A stretch of DNA of 64,000 nt, from assembly GCF_003367355.1 (NCBI RefSeq), contig NZ_CP031413.1:3056001-3120000 (forward strand), read 5' to 3'. The notes below the pieces were generated by a model that saw only the letters and a list, made by a program, of their open reading frames with translations, searched no databases and had not been told where the DNA came from. How positions within the stretch are numbered: position 1 is the first letter of the stretch; the number at the start of each line of letters is the position of its first letter. A program made the translations under genes and the position numbers. Positions 1-8,899 of this stretch are shown in pieces. The DNA is from Lysobacter sp. TY2-98 (GTDB lineage: Bacteria; Pseudomonadota; Gammaproteobacteria; Xanthomonadales; Xanthomonadaceae).

Positions 1-135
<135 letters not shown>

Positions 136-154
136 GTCCCGCAGAAACACGAAA

Positions 155-173
155 AGCGCCCACGAAGGGCGCT
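155..173 (-). terminator. Rho-independent terminator of the KGG protein gene
   Basis: A perfect 7-bp stem (AGCGCCC / GGGCGCT) with a 5-nt loop lies between two convergent genes. Read on the minus strand the stem is followed by TTTTCGTG, so it fits best as the terminator of the minus-strand gene at 199-513. It may also stop the plus-strand dehydrogenase transcript. Confidence 0.6.
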
Positions 174-198
174 CTCCGGTCTGCGCTGCGAGGCGCGA

Positions 199-513
199 TC
201 AGGTCATGTCGCGGCCACCGGCGTTCATGCCGCCCGAGAGCGACGACGAACCACCGCGGTTCGACGAGAACTGGCCCTGGTTGTCGCGCGAGGATGCGGA
301 CGACTCGTTGGCGTTGTTCGCATTGTTGGCGTTGTTGCGACGGTTGCCACCGCCGGACGCCTCGCCGCCCTTGCGGCCGATCGCCGCCATGTGTTCGCGG
401 TCCTGACTCACCGCTTCACCGCCCTTGCGGGCAATCTCACGCTGTTCGCGCGGATCCATCGCCGCGAAACCGCGATTGCTACGGCCTGTATTGGTGCCGT
501 CGTTGTTGGCCAT
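199..513 (-). CDS. KGG-motif general stress protein (con-10/GsiB type)
   Basis: A 104-residue, very hydrophilic, Gly/Asn/Ser-rich protein. It carries two copies of the KGG stress repeat (REIARKGGEAVSQ near residues 25-37 and AAIGRKGGEASGG near 43-55). An Asn-rich linker (NNANNANNAN) follows, then a Gly/Ser tail with a weak third repeat. The family includes con-10 of fungi, GsiB of Bacillus and YciG of enterics; members are intrinsically disordered and linked to desiccation, osmotic or stationary-phase stress. The start at 513 is set by an AAGGAG sequence eight bases upstream. Longer upstream reading in this frame has no such composition. The gene stands alone, with a terminator just downstream. 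Confidence 0.9.
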   Translation of the reverse strand: MANNDGTNTGRSNRGFAAMDPREQREIARKGGEAVSQDREHMAAIGRKGGEASGGGNRRNNANNANNANESSASSRDNQGQFSSNRGGSSSLSGGMNAGGRDMT

Positions 514-765
514 GTCCAAAGCTCCTTGTCTGCGATCTGGGTCGCGTGGGGGAAAGGGTCTTCGTCTCCGGATCGCGGCGGACAGCCACGACCCGCGACC
601 GATCCTAGGCACACGGCCGTTAGCAGGCGGCTTTGGCATGGTGAAAGCGGAGCTAACGCAGTTCAGCTGTTTCAGTGTTGGCGGTGCACGCCGCGCATGT
701 GAAGACGCGCCCGGATCCGCATCTCCACCTGTCGCGATCACGCACGCGGTGGTACACCGTCGGCC

Positions 766-2811
766 ATGCTGAAGACGCCTCATGACGGCACCGGCGACAC
801 GCCGGGCCCGCACGCCGCAACACCGCCTTCCTCCCTTACTTCACTTCCTTTCCTGCAGCGACGCGTCGTGCGCACGGGTCTCATCGCGCTCGCGGTGCTC
901 GCGCTCGTGGTCGCCTGGGTGACGTGGCGTCTCCCGCTGGATCGCGCGCTTCAACCGCTTCCGGACCCCACGCTGGTGCTGCTGGATCGCAACGGCGTGG
1001 CATTCGCGCGACGCGGCGCCGTGAAGGAAGCCCCGGTCGACGCCCGCACGTTGCCCCCGCACGTGACCGGCGCGCTGATCGCGATCGAGGATCGGCGCTT
1101 CTATCACCACTTCGGCATCGACCCGCGCGGCGTCGCGCGAGCGCTGGTCAGCAACTGGCATGCGGGCGGCGTGCGCCAGGGCGGCAGCACGATCACGCAG
1201 CAACTCGCCAAGACGGCGTTCCTCGAGCCCGACCGCACGATCCGCCGCAAGGTGCGTGAGGCGCTGATCGCGCTCTACCTCGAAGCGCGTCTCAGCAAGC
1301 CGGAGATCCTGTCGCGCTACCTGAGCTCGATCTACTACGGCGACGGCGTTTACGGCCTGCGCGGCGCGGCGCACCATTACTTCGGCAAGGAGCCCGAGCA
1401 GCTCGCGCTGGGCGAGGCGGCGATGCTCGCCGGGCTGGTGAAGGCGCCAAGCGCGCTGTCGCCCACGCACGACCGCAAGGCCGCGCTCAAGCGCATGCGG
1501 GTGGTGCTCGCGGCGATGGTCGATGCCGGCGTCATCACGAAGAAGCAGGCGAAGGCGGTGCGCGACCCGCGCGTCCTCCCATCGACCGAACGCCTGACCG
1601 GCGGCACCTGGTTCGCCGACTGGGTGTCGTCGCAGGCGCGCGAGGCGTTCGACGCCGACTATGGCGAGATCCGCGTGCACACCACGCTGGACGCACGCAT
1701 GCAGAAGCTGGCGACGCGCGTCGTGCAGCACTGGCTCGCGGGCGAGGGGCGGCGCGTCGGCGCGACCCAGGCGGCGCTGGTCGCGCTGCGTCCGAACGGC
1801 GAGGTGATGGCGCTGGTCGGCGGTCGCGACTACGCGCAGAGTCAGTTCGACCGCGCCACGCAGGCGCGTCGCCAACCGGGCTCGGCCTTCAAGCTGTTCA
1901 CCTATTACGCCGCCCTGCGCAGCGGTGCGACGCCGGACACGCTGGTCGACGACTCGCCGATAACGCTCGGCAAATGGTCGCCATCGAACTACGACGGCCA
2001 CTATTCAGGGCCGATCCCCCTCCGCGATGCGCTCGCGAAGTCGAGCAACGTCGCCGCGGTGCGGCTGGTCGAGCGGGTCGGGCCGGACGCCGTGGTGCAG
2101 GCCGCGCGCGACCTCGGCGTCACCAGCCCGCTGGGGCGCGACCCCTCCATCGCGCTCGGCACCTACGAGGTGACACTGCTCGAGCTGACATCGGCCTACG
2201 CCGCGTTCGCGCAGGGCGCCGCGCCGGTCACTCCGCACGGGTTGCCGGGCGCGGCCGTGGCACCGTCGACGCCGCTGGATCCGACCCTGCGCGCGGAGAT
2301 GCTCGACATGCTCTGGCAGGTCGTGCAGCGCGGCACCGGCCGGGCGGCGCGCCTGGGCATGCCGACTTTCGGCAAGACCGGCACCACGCAGGAACACCGC
2401 GACGCGCTGTTCGTCGGCATGGCGGCCGATCTGGTCGTCGGCGTCTGGGTCGGCAACGACGACGGCACGCCCATGCGCGGCGTCACCGGCGGCGCGATGC
2501 CCGCGCGCATGTGGCGCGACTTCATGAGCAGCGCGGTGAAGCTCGCCCCGGCCGGCGGGGCGCTGCAGGCGCCGGTCGTCGCGCCGCCGCCGGCTCGACC
2601 GATGCCCGAGCCGGACGACGAATCGATGCTGGGCGGCGAGGGCGACGTGCTGCCCGCGCCCATCGACGAGAACGCACCGGAGGATCTCACCGCCCCCGAA
2701 GCGACCGAACCGCCGCCGGTCGAGGAGCCGCCGCCCGGACCGCCTGCGGCCGAGCCGTCGCCGGAAACGGCGCCGCCCCCCGAGACGCCGCCGCAGGACG
2801 ACGGCGGGTAA
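766..2811 (+). CDS. Bifunctional penicillin-binding protein (GT51 transglycosylase / transpeptidase)
   Basis: A 681-residue class A penicillin-binding protein that polymerises lipid II and cross-links peptidoglycan in the periplasm. A short cytoplasmic N-terminus and one membrane helix (about residues 37-54) precede the GT51 domain. That domain has EDRRFYHHFGID, GGSTITQQLAK and the RKVREALIALYLE segment. The transpeptidase domain has SAFK (Ser373, Lys376), SSN (426-428) and KTG (537-539), so all three penicillin-binding motifs are intact. The last ~75 residues are Pro/Glu/Ala-rich and probably disordered. It is shorter than typical PBP1A (about 800 residues) and lacks the OB-like insert, so the exact class A subtype is uncertain. 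The gene is monocistronic, facing a convergent minus-strand gene 30 bp away. Confidence 0.93.
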   Translation: MLKTPHDGTGDTPGPHAATPPSSLTSLPFLQRRVVRTGLIALAVLALVVAWVTWRLPLDRALQPLPDPTLVLLDRNGVAFARRGAVKEAPVDARTLPPHVTGALIAIEDRRFYHHFGIDPRGVARALVSNWHAGGVRQGGSTITQQLAKTAFLEPDRTIRRKVREALIALYLEARLSKPEILSRYLSSIYYGDGVYGLRGAAHHYFGKEPEQLALGEAAMLAGLVKAPSALSPTHDRKAALKRMRVVLAAMVDAGVITKKQAKAVRDPRVLPSTERLTGGTWFADWVSSQAREAFDADYGEIRVHTTLDARMQKLATRVVQHWLAGEGRRVGATQAALVALRPNGEVMALVGGRDYAQSQFDRATQARRQPGSAFKLFTYYAALRSGATPDTLVDDSPITLGKWSPSNYDGHYSGPIPLRDALAKSSNVAAVRLVERVGPDAVVQAARDLGVTSPLGRDPSIALGTYEVTLLELTSAYAAFAQGAAPVTPHGLPGAAVAPSTPLDPTLRAEMLDMLWQVVQRGTGRAARLGMPTFGKTGTTQEHRDALFVGMAADLVVGVWVGNDDGTPMRGVTGGAMPARMWRDFMSSAVKLAPAGGALQAPVVAPPPARPMPEPDDESMLGGEGDVLPAPIDENAPEDLTAPEATEPPPVEEPPPGPPAAEPSPETAPPPETPPQDDGG

Positions 2812-2841
2812 TAGCGGCGGGTCGGAATTGGACCAGGGCGC

Positions 2842-3459
2842 TCAGCGCCCGCAGACGGTCTGCGCGGTCATCGCGTCCACGTGGGCGAGCTCCGCGCGGG
2901 CCTGTTCGACCTGTTCCGGCGCGAACGTCAGCGCCTGCTCGGCCTTGCGGCGGCGCTCGGCCCAGGCGGCGCAGCGTTCGGCCTCCGGCACGGCTTCGCA
3001 GTGGTCGTCGACGACTTCGCAGGCTTCGGCGTTGGTCGGCGTCCGGCCGTCCAGCCCGACCGCCGTCAGCGGCGCGCAGTGCGCGCTCTGCTCGGTCTCG
3101 CTGTAGTAGCGCCGGGCGTCCGCGGTCAGGCAGACGTAGAGCGCAGGCGCCGGCAGGAGCGCCGCCGCGGCCGCGGGTGCGGGCGTCGTTGCGCCGGTCT
3201 CCCCCATCGGCTGCACCGCGGCAACGGGCACGACCGGCGTCACCGGGGCGGGCGCTGGCGCGAGGACCGGACGCGCGGGCGTCGACGTCGGCGTCTCGAC
3301 GACACGCTTCTGTTCCTTGCTGCCCTTGGGACACTTGCTGCCGTTCTGGATCGTGACCTGGCCGTCCGCACCCACGCAGCGATAGATCACGACGGTGGGG
3401 GCAGCGACGGCGAAACCCGTGGCGACGGCCAACAGCACCAACACGACAGCCGACTTCAT
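2842..3459 (-). CDS. DUF4124-type exported protein
   Basis: A 205-residue protein with a signal peptide (MKSAVVLVLLAVATGFAVAA). A DUF4124-like module follows (VVIYRCVGADGQVTIQNGSKC), where two Cys flank a short beta unit. After an Ala/Pro/Thr-rich linker comes a C-terminal part with several Cys (YVCLTADARRYYSE, VVDDHCEAVPEAERC, QTVCGR), so disulfide-bonded periplasmic folding is likely. The start at 3459 is favoured because its ATG overlaps the TGA of the upstream gene (ATGA) and a GAGAGG sits seven bases before it. The function of DUF4124 proteins is unknown. It is paralogous to its upstream neighbour. Confidence 0.85.
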   Translation of the reverse strand: MKSAVVLVLLAVATGFAVAAPTVVIYRCVGADGQVTIQNGSKCPKGSKEQKRVVETPTSTPARPVLAPAPAPVTPVVPVAAVQPMGETGATTPAPAAAAALLPAPALYVCLTADARRYYSETEQSAHCAPLTAVGLDGRTPTNAEACEVVDDHCEAVPEAERCAAWAERRRKAEQALTFAPEQVEQARAELAHVDAMTAQTVCGR

Positions 3460-4133
3460 CCGCATTCCTCTCCAAGTCGCGCATCGAGACTGCGCTGTTC
3501 GTGTTCGATCGCGTCGCGATCGCCCTGCAGCGCACTGAACCAGCGCCGATCCAGCGCTTCGCGACGATCCTGCATGCGCGCACAGACTTCCGCCGGCGGC
3601 AGGCTGTGGCAGACGTCGCGGATCCAGCTGCCGCCGGGCACCGTCGCATACGTCATGCCCGTGCCGATCGCGACACCGCTGCCGCCACGCACCGGCATTG
3701 GACCCCGATGCGGCATCGGCCGCGGCGGTACGCCGACCACGATCGGATAACCCAGCGTCCACAGCGGCACCCAACGCGGATTGCCCTCGCCGTTTTCGCT
3801 GGTATAGACGTCGCCATCCGGCGTGGTGCATTCGAACAGCGGACGCGGCGCAGTGCGATACACGACCGTCGTCGGCGCGACGTTGACCGCGGGCGGTGCG
3901 GAGGGTGCACGCGCGGTCGTAACGGTCCGGCCGGGCGGCGGATCGGTGGGGCGCGCCATCGTGCGTACTTCCTGGCGTTCACCGGCGCGGCAGGGCGAAT
4001 CGCGCAGCGCGAGGTGGCCACTCGCATTCGTGCAGCGGTAGACGGTGATCGTGCTCGATGCCCGGGGCGGCGCGGCCGCGGACGGCGCCACCGCGAAACC
4101 GATCATCAGCAGGAGCGCGGCGCGTTGCGACAT
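3456..4133 (-). CDS. DUF4124-type exported protein
   Basis: A 225-residue exported protein. A signal peptide (MSQRAALLLMIGFAVAPSAAA) precedes a DUF4124-like module (ITVYRCTNASGHLALRDSPC). The second half is Pro/Gly/Arg-rich and ends in a region with paired Cys (IRDVCHSLPPAEVCARMQDRRE, LGEECG). It shares the Cys-module-plus-tail layout of the downstream gene and is translationally coupled to it by an ATGA overlap, so the pair looks like a duplicated operon. A GTG further upstream (4154) would add seven residues before the signal peptide and was not chosen. Function unknown. Confidence 0.83.
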   Translation of the reverse strand: MSQRAALLLMIGFAVAPSAAAPPRASSTITVYRCTNASGHLALRDSPCRAGERQEVRTMARPTDPPPGRTVTTARAPSAPPAVNVAPTTVVYRTAPRPLFECTTPDGDVYTSENGEGNPRWVPLWTLGYPIVVGVPPRPMPHRGPMPVRGGSGVAIGTGMTYATVPGGSWIRDVCHSLPPAEVCARMQDRREALDRRWFSALQGDRDAIEHEQRSLDARLGEECG

Positions 4134-4214
4134 GCGCGCATCTTGCGCCGGCACACGTGACGCCGCGCGCCGTCCGGCGGCGGCTGTCGGCCCCGATTCA
4201 GGCGCGGATGACGC

Positions 4215-4775
4215 TCACTCGCGTAGTAGCTCGCCGGTGTGCGCGTCGCGGATCGACGTCGGCACGTTCCGGCCTCCGGTCTCGCCCTCGCACACGCCAT
4301 CGAGCAGGGCGATCAATGCGGGCGACAACCCGGCGCGATCACGCGCGGGCGGCTGTCCGGTGAGATTGGCGCTGGTCGATACCAGCGGCCCGCCGAGCTG
4401 CGCGCACAGCGCGGCCACCAGCGGATGTGCACTCGCGCGCACGGCGATCGATCCACGTCCCCCGGTCACCCACGACGGCGCGGCTGGCGAGGCGGGAACC
4501 ACCCAGGTGTGCGGTCCGGGCCAGCTCGCCAGCACGCGATCGCGCGCCTCGGGCGCGAGCGCGGTCCAGTCGACCACCGCGTCGAACTGCGCGGCGTCCG
4601 CACCGACCAGGATCAGTCCCTTCTCGACCGGGCGACGCTTGATCGCGAGCAGGCGATGCACGGCCTCGCCGTCGAACGGAATGCAGCCGATGCCCCACAC
4701 GCCTTCCGTGGGATAGGCGATCACGCCCCCGCGGATGAGCACGGCGACCGCGGTTGCGATGTTGAGTTCGCTCAT
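4215..4775 (-). CDS. tsaC: L-threonylcarbamoyladenylate synthase (TsaC/YrdC/Sua5 family)
   Basis: A 186-residue single-domain YrdC protein. It makes threonylcarbamoyl-AMP from threonine, bicarbonate and ATP, the first step of the t6A modification at position 37 of ANN-decoding tRNAs. Visible family features are the N-terminal GGVIAYPTEGVWGIGC, the nucleotide-binding KRRPVEKGLILV and GSIAVRASAHP, and the PLVSTSANLTGQPP segment. The length matches bacterial TsaC rather than the longer Sua5 form. Its ATG overlaps the stop of the NTF2-like gene (ATGA), continuing an operon that begins at topA. The topA-tsaC neighbourhood is common in gammaproteobacteria. Confidence 0.93.
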   Translation of the reverse strand: MSELNIATAVAVLIRGGVIAYPTEGVWGIGCIPFDGEAVHRLLAIKRRPVEKGLILVGADAAQFDAVVDWTALAPEARDRVLASWPGPHTWVVPASPAAPSWVTGGRGSIAVRASAHPLVAALCAQLGGPLVSTSANLTGQPPARDRAGLSPALIALLDGVCEGETGGRNVPTSIRDAHTGELLRE

Positions 4776-5239
4776 CGCGCCGCCTCGCGCCAGGCGACAG
4801 CGTCGCCGTCCTGCCAAAGCACCGCAGCGATGCGCCAGCCGTCGGCGGTGCGCGCGAGCTGCAGCGACTTCGCGCCTTCGCCGTCGATGGCGACGCCGTC
4901 GCGGCGGCCCTGCTTGCGATAGCGCGACAGCCGCGTCGCGATGCCATCGGCGACGAACGTACGCGACTGCGTTTCCCATTCGTGGAAGTCGAGGAGCGTG
5001 CCGTCGGCGAGCCAGCGGCGTCGTGGCGCGAGGAATTCGTCGAGCGACATCGTCGCGACAGCATCGCCATCGCGACGCACGATCACCGCGTCGCGCGCGA
5101 AAACGGCATGCGGTGTATCGAGCTCCGGTGACAGACCCGCGCGATTGTCGAAAAGTGCATAGAACGCGGCGACCACCGCATCGATCGCGACGACCTCGTC
5201 GGAGGTCATCGCATCACGGGTGGGCACCATCGCGTCCAT
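4772..5239 (-). CDS. NTF2-like (SnoaL/DUF4440-type) protein
   Basis: A 155-residue soluble protein with an NTF2-like cone fold pattern. An N-terminal helix (VAIDAVVAAFYALFDNRAG) is followed by alternating strands, with a typical ending (LQLARTADGWRIAAVLWQDG). Proteins of this type can be small enzymes or ligand carriers; no catalytic residues can be assigned. It starts only 4 bp after the topA stop and overlaps tsaC by four bases, so it is co-transcribed with both. An ATG at 5209 is an alternative start; neither has a strong ribosome binding site. Confidence 0.75.
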   Translation of the reverse strand: MDAMVPTRDAMTSDEVVAIDAVVAAFYALFDNRAGLSPELDTPHAVFARDAVIVRRDGDAVATMSLDEFLAPRRRWLADGTLLDFHEWETQSRTFVADGIATRLSRYRKQGRRDGVAIDGEGAKSLQLARTADGWRIAAVLWQDGDAVAWREAAR

Positions 5240-5243
5240 CGCC

Positions 5244-7751
5244 TCAGAACGGCGCGTCGTCGGAGGCGGCCGCCTTTTTCACGACGGTCTTCTTCGTCGC
5301 CTTCTTGGCCGCCGTCTTCTTCGTGGCCTTCTTCGTGGTCGACTTCTTCGCAGCGGTCTTCTTCACCGCCTTGGTCGCCGCCTTCTTCGCCGGTGCATCC
5401 GACGCGGCCCTGGTCTTCTTCGCAGCCACCTTCTTCGTGGCCTTCTTGGCGAAGCGCGCACGCATCGGCTTGCCGGTGGCTTCCAGCATCTGCTGCGCTT
5501 CGACGAGCGACAGCGACGCCGGATCGCGATCCTTCGGAATACGACCGTTCAACTTGCCGTCGGACAGATACGGCCCGAAGCGCCCGTTGAGCACCTGCAC
5601 GTCGTAACCGTCCCACTGCTTGATGATGCGGTTGCGTGCGATCTCTTCCTTCTGCTCGATCAGCTCGACCGCGCGCTCGAAGCCGATCGCGTACGGATCG
5701 TCTTCCTTCGCCAGCGACGCATAAGTCGCGCCGCGCTTGGCGAACGCACCGAAGCGACCGATGCCGACCGTCACCTTCTCGCCGTTGCTCTCGCCCAGGT
5801 CGCGCGGCAGCTTGAACAGCTCCAGCGCATCGTCGAACGAGATCGAATAGATGCTCTGGCCCGGTCGCAACGACGCGAACTGCGGTTTGTCCTCGTCCTC
5901 GCTGGTGCCGATCTGCACCAGCGGCCCGAAGCGACCGATGCGCGCGCTGACTTCGCGTCCGGACTTCGGATCGGTGCCGAGCACGCGCACGCTGCCCGCG
6001 TCGGTGCGATCGATGTTGTCCTTCTTGTCGTCGACCAGTTCCTTGAACGATTTCCAGAACCGCTCCATCAGCGGCACCCAGTCTTCCTCGCCGCGGCTCA
6101 CCGCATCGAGTTCGTCCTCGAGCTTGGCCGTGAAGTCGTAGTCGACGTAGCGCGTGAAGTGCGCGGTGAGGAACTTGCCGACCGCGCGACCGACGTCGGT
6201 GGGACGGAACCGGCGGTTCTCGAGTTCGACGTACTTGCGCGCCAGCAGCGTGCCGATGATCGACGCATACGTCGACGGACGCCCGATGCCGTATTCCTCC
6301 AGCGCCTTCACCAGCGAGGCTTCGGAAAAGCGCGGCGGCGGCTCGGTGAAGTGCTGGTCGGCAACGACCTGCGCGAGCGGAATGCGGTCGCCCGTCTTCA
6401 TCGCCGGCAGCTTGCGGCCTTCCTCGTCGTCCTCCGCACTCTTGGTGTCCTTGCCTTCTTCGTAGACAGCGAGGAAGCCCGGATCGACGACCGTCGTGCC
6501 CGACACGCGGAACGAGTGTTCGCTGCCCGCGGCGAGATCGACGCTCACCGTGTTCAACGTCGCCGGCACCATCTGCGACGCGACGGCGCGCTTCCAGATC
6601 AGCTCGTACAGGCGACGCTCGTCGTCGGGCAGGTACTTCGCGACCGACGCCGGCGTGCGCAGCGCGGAACTCGGACGGATCGCCTCGTGCGCTTCCTGCG
6701 CGTTCTTCGACTTGGTCGTGTAGACGTTCGGCTTGTCCGGTACCGCGCGCGTTCCGAAATCGCGCGCGATCACGTCGCGGATCTCGACGATCGCGTCCTG
6801 CGACAGGTTCACCGAGTCGGTACGCATGTACGTGATCAGGCCGACCGTGCCTTCCTCGCCGATCGCCAGGCCCTCGTACAGCTTCTGCGCGACCTGCATG
6901 GTGCGGCGCGTGGTGAAACCGAGCTTGCGCGCGGCCTCCTGCTGCAGCGTCGAGGTGATGAACGGCGGCGACGGACGACGCTTGCGTTCCTTGCTGGTCA
7001 CGTCGGTGACCTGCAGCATGCCGTTCGCGTCGCGCTTGATGCGATCGCGCGCGCCGTGCGCATCGGTCTCGTTGGTCAGCGTGAACTGCTCGACCTTCTT
7101 GCCGTCGAGCTTGGTCAGCTTGGCGGTGAACGGCTGCGACGGATGCGTCGCTTCCGCTTCGATCGTCCAGTACTCGCGTGCGATGAAGGCTTCGATCTCC
7201 TCCTCGCGCTCGACGATCATGCGCAGCGCCGGCGACTGCACGCGGCCCGCGGACAGGCCGCGCTGCACCTTACGCCACAGCACCGGCGAGAGGTTGAAGC
7301 CGACGAGGTAGTCGAGCGCGCGACGCGCCTGCTGCGCATCGACCAGCGGCTCGGCGATCGCGCGGGGCTTGGTCATCGCTTCCTTGATCGCGCGCGGCGT
7401 GATCTCGGTGAACACGACGCGTTCGAGCGAGCGGTTCTTCAGCAGGCCGCGTTCTTTCAGGATCTCGGCGATGTGCCAGCTGATCGCCTCGCCCTCGCGG
7501 TCCGGGTCGGTCGCGAGATACAGGTGCTCGGCACCTTTCGCCGCCTTGGCGATCGCATCGACGTGCTTCTCGTTCTTGTCGATGAGCTCGTAGCGCATCG
7601 CGAAGCCGTGCTCGGGGTCGACCGCGCCTTCCTTCGGGACGAGGTCACGGACATGGCCGTAGGAGGCGAGGACGGTGAAGTCCTTGCCGAGGTACTTGTT
7701 GATCGTCTTGGCCTTGGCGGGCGACTCGACGATGAGGAGGTTCTTGGCCAT
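5244..7751 (-). CDS. topA: DNA topoisomerase I (type IA)
   Basis: An 835-residue type IA topoisomerase that relaxes negative supercoils. The N-terminal Toprim domain has LLIVESPAKAKTI and the acidic cluster TDPDREGE (residues 81-88). The catalytic tyrosine is in GLITYMRTDS (Tyr308). The C-terminal region lacks the tetracysteine zinc fingers of the E. coli enzyme. It carries instead Gly-Arg-Phe-Gly repeats (GRFGPLVQIG, GRFGAFAKRG, GRFGPYLSDG). The last ~70 residues are a Lys/Ala/Thr-rich basic tail, rich in KKA and KKT units, of the sort that binds DNA non-specifically. The start at 7751 is chosen because MAKNLLIVESPAKAKTI is the conserved N-terminus and a GGAG lies seven bases upstream. Two short genes follow in the operon. 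Confidence 0.97.
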   Translation of the reverse strand: MAKNLLIVESPAKAKTINKYLGKDFTVLASYGHVRDLVPKEGAVDPEHGFAMRYELIDKNEKHVDAIAKAAKGAEHLYLATDPDREGEAISWHIAEILKERGLLKNRSLERVVFTEITPRAIKEAMTKPRAIAEPLVDAQQARRALDYLVGFNLSPVLWRKVQRGLSAGRVQSPALRMIVEREEEIEAFIAREYWTIEAEATHPSQPFTAKLTKLDGKKVEQFTLTNETDAHGARDRIKRDANGMLQVTDVTSKERKRRPSPPFITSTLQQEAARKLGFTTRRTMQVAQKLYEGLAIGEEGTVGLITYMRTDSVNLSQDAIVEIRDVIARDFGTRAVPDKPNVYTTKSKNAQEAHEAIRPSSALRTPASVAKYLPDDERRLYELIWKRAVASQMVPATLNTVSVDLAAGSEHSFRVSGTTVVDPGFLAVYEEGKDTKSAEDDEEGRKLPAMKTGDRIPLAQVVADQHFTEPPPRFSEASLVKALEEYGIGRPSTYASIIGTLLARKYVELENRRFRPTDVGRAVGKFLTAHFTRYVDYDFTAKLEDELDAVSRGEEDWVPLMERFWKSFKELVDDKKDNIDRTDAGSVRVLGTDPKSGREVSARIGRFGPLVQIGTSEDEDKPQFASLRPGQSIYSISFDDALELFKLPRDLGESNGEKVTVGIGRFGAFAKRGATYASLAKEDDPYAIGFERAVELIEQKEEIARNRIIKQWDGYDVQVLNGRFGPYLSDGKLNGRIPKDRDPASLSLVEAQQMLEATGKPMRARFAKKATKKVAAKKTRAASDAPAKKAATKAVKKTAAKKSTTKKATKKTAAKKATKKTVVKKAAASDDAPF

Positions 7752-7883
7752 GGCGGCGCTCCGTGGGGCGGGCGGCCCGGGACTCCCGTCGCGCGAGGGT
7801 CCGCGCGGGGCGAGAGGACAGCGTGAAAAACCGGGGCGTGGAAGCGGCGACGCCCGCGGACGGGTCCGCGGGCGTGCCGATTC

Positions 7884-7923
7884 TCTATATCTAGTGTCAT
7901 CACGCACCGGCCACGGCTGTCAA
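7884..7923 (-). promoter_or_regulatory. Possible topA promoter region
   Basis: Upstream of topA on the minus strand is a perfect TTGACA (7918-7923 on the complement). About 24 bases downstream of it is an AT-rich stretch, CTAGATATAGAGAATC. The spacing is longer than the usual 17 bp, so the -35/-10 pairing is not clear. AT-rich melting sequence in an otherwise very GC-rich context makes this the best promoter candidate. The topA start codon lies about 130 bases further on. Confidence 0.3.
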
Positions 7924-7945
7924 GCCGGACCGGTGGGACGGGGCG

Positions 7946-8899
7946 TTAGTGGGCGCCGGCGCTGGCCATCGCGGCGATGAATACGCCGATCAGCGCGAAG
8001 TAGCCGACGATCGCCAACAGAGACAGCACCATGATCACGATGGTCACCACACCCAGTTCGCGACGCTGGCGTTCGGGGTGATTCGTGAAGGCCCATTTGT
8101 CGACGACGAGGGTGCTGCAGATCATGTCGTGCAGCGCGCGCTTGCGGTCGGTGAAACCGGCCATGACGAAGCCGATGAACAGGATCAGCGTCGACAGGAT
8201 CATCGCGAAATAGCGGCCGAAACCGCGCCAGAACGAGATATGCCCGCCGCGGTCGTCGGTGAGCTTGATTCCGATCGCCATCTTGCCGAGCGTCGCCTGG
8301 TTGGCCGACGCGTGGAAAAAGCCGAAATACGCGGCCTGGAGCAGCAGTGGCGTCACGTACATCGCGATCAGGCCGATGATGCCGCCGGTCGTACCGAACG
8401 CCTCCGTCGGGTTGCTCTGCAGGGCCGCCATGCCGCCGAAGACGACGCCGGCGACCACCATCTGCACGATGAAACCCACGATGCCGACGATGAAGCTGTC
8501 GATGATGTAGGCCGAATAGCGCTTCCAGAACCCGGCATACACCACTTCCCCGTCATGCACGATGGCCGCATGGCTGCTGAGGCTTGCGGCTGGCGCGGCG
8601 TAGGGCGAGGCTGGCGACGTCACGCGCTCGACGACCTCGTAGGGATTGCGCCCGCCGCCATCGTCCGCGACTGCGAACGTCGCGCGCGGCGGAGCCGGCG
8701 GCGCGACGCCCACGGCGGCCGCGCCCGCGCCGATCACCTCGGCCATCACGTCGCGCCACGGCTTCCATTCGGGCATGCCCTCGCGCCAGACCAGCACCTC
8801 CGGCGCGAGCTGGCCGTTGGCGTGGAGCTGCGCCAGATCGTCACTGCCGACCGGACCGAGACGGTTCCGCTGGGCGTCGCTGTAATACCAGGTGCTCAT
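7946..8899 (-). CDS. GYF_2 (DUF4339)-RDD family membrane protein
   Basis: A 317-residue protein. The N-terminus (residues 1-50) is a GYF_2/DUF4339 module (WYYSDAQRNRLGPVGSDDLAQL ... LVWREGMPEWKPW). A Pro/Ala-rich linker follows, and then an RDD membrane domain with Arg in the first helix (AGFWKRYSAYIIDSFIVG) and conserved LGKMAIGIKLTDDRGG. The C-terminal pair of helices continues to FIAAMASAGAH. RDD proteins have four to six helices and mostly unknown roles. The start overlaps the stop of the next gene upstream (ATGA), which carries the same GYF_2 module, so the two products probably work together in the inner membrane. Confidence 0.85.
   Translation of the reverse strand: MSTWYYSDAQRNRLGPVGSDDLAQLHANGQLAPEVLVWREGMPEWKPWRDVMAEVIGAGAAAVGVAPPAPPRATFAVADDGGGRNPYEVVERVTSPASPYAAPAASLSSHAAIVHDGEVVYAGFWKRYSAYIIDSFIVGIVGFIVQMVVAGVVFGGMAALQSNPTEAFGTTGGIIGLIAMYVTPLLLQAAYFGFFHASANQATLGKMAIGIKLTDDRGGHISFWRGFGRYFAMILSTLILFIGFVMAGFTDRKRALHDMICSTLVVDKWAFTNHPERQRRELGVVTIVIMVLSLLAIVGYFALIGVFIAAMASAGAH

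Noticed and set aside
5220..7826. Long open frame on the plus strand opposite topA
   Set aside because: Arg/Asp/His-rich composition typical of the antisense frame in GC-rich DNA, no ribosome binding site, and topA is certain.
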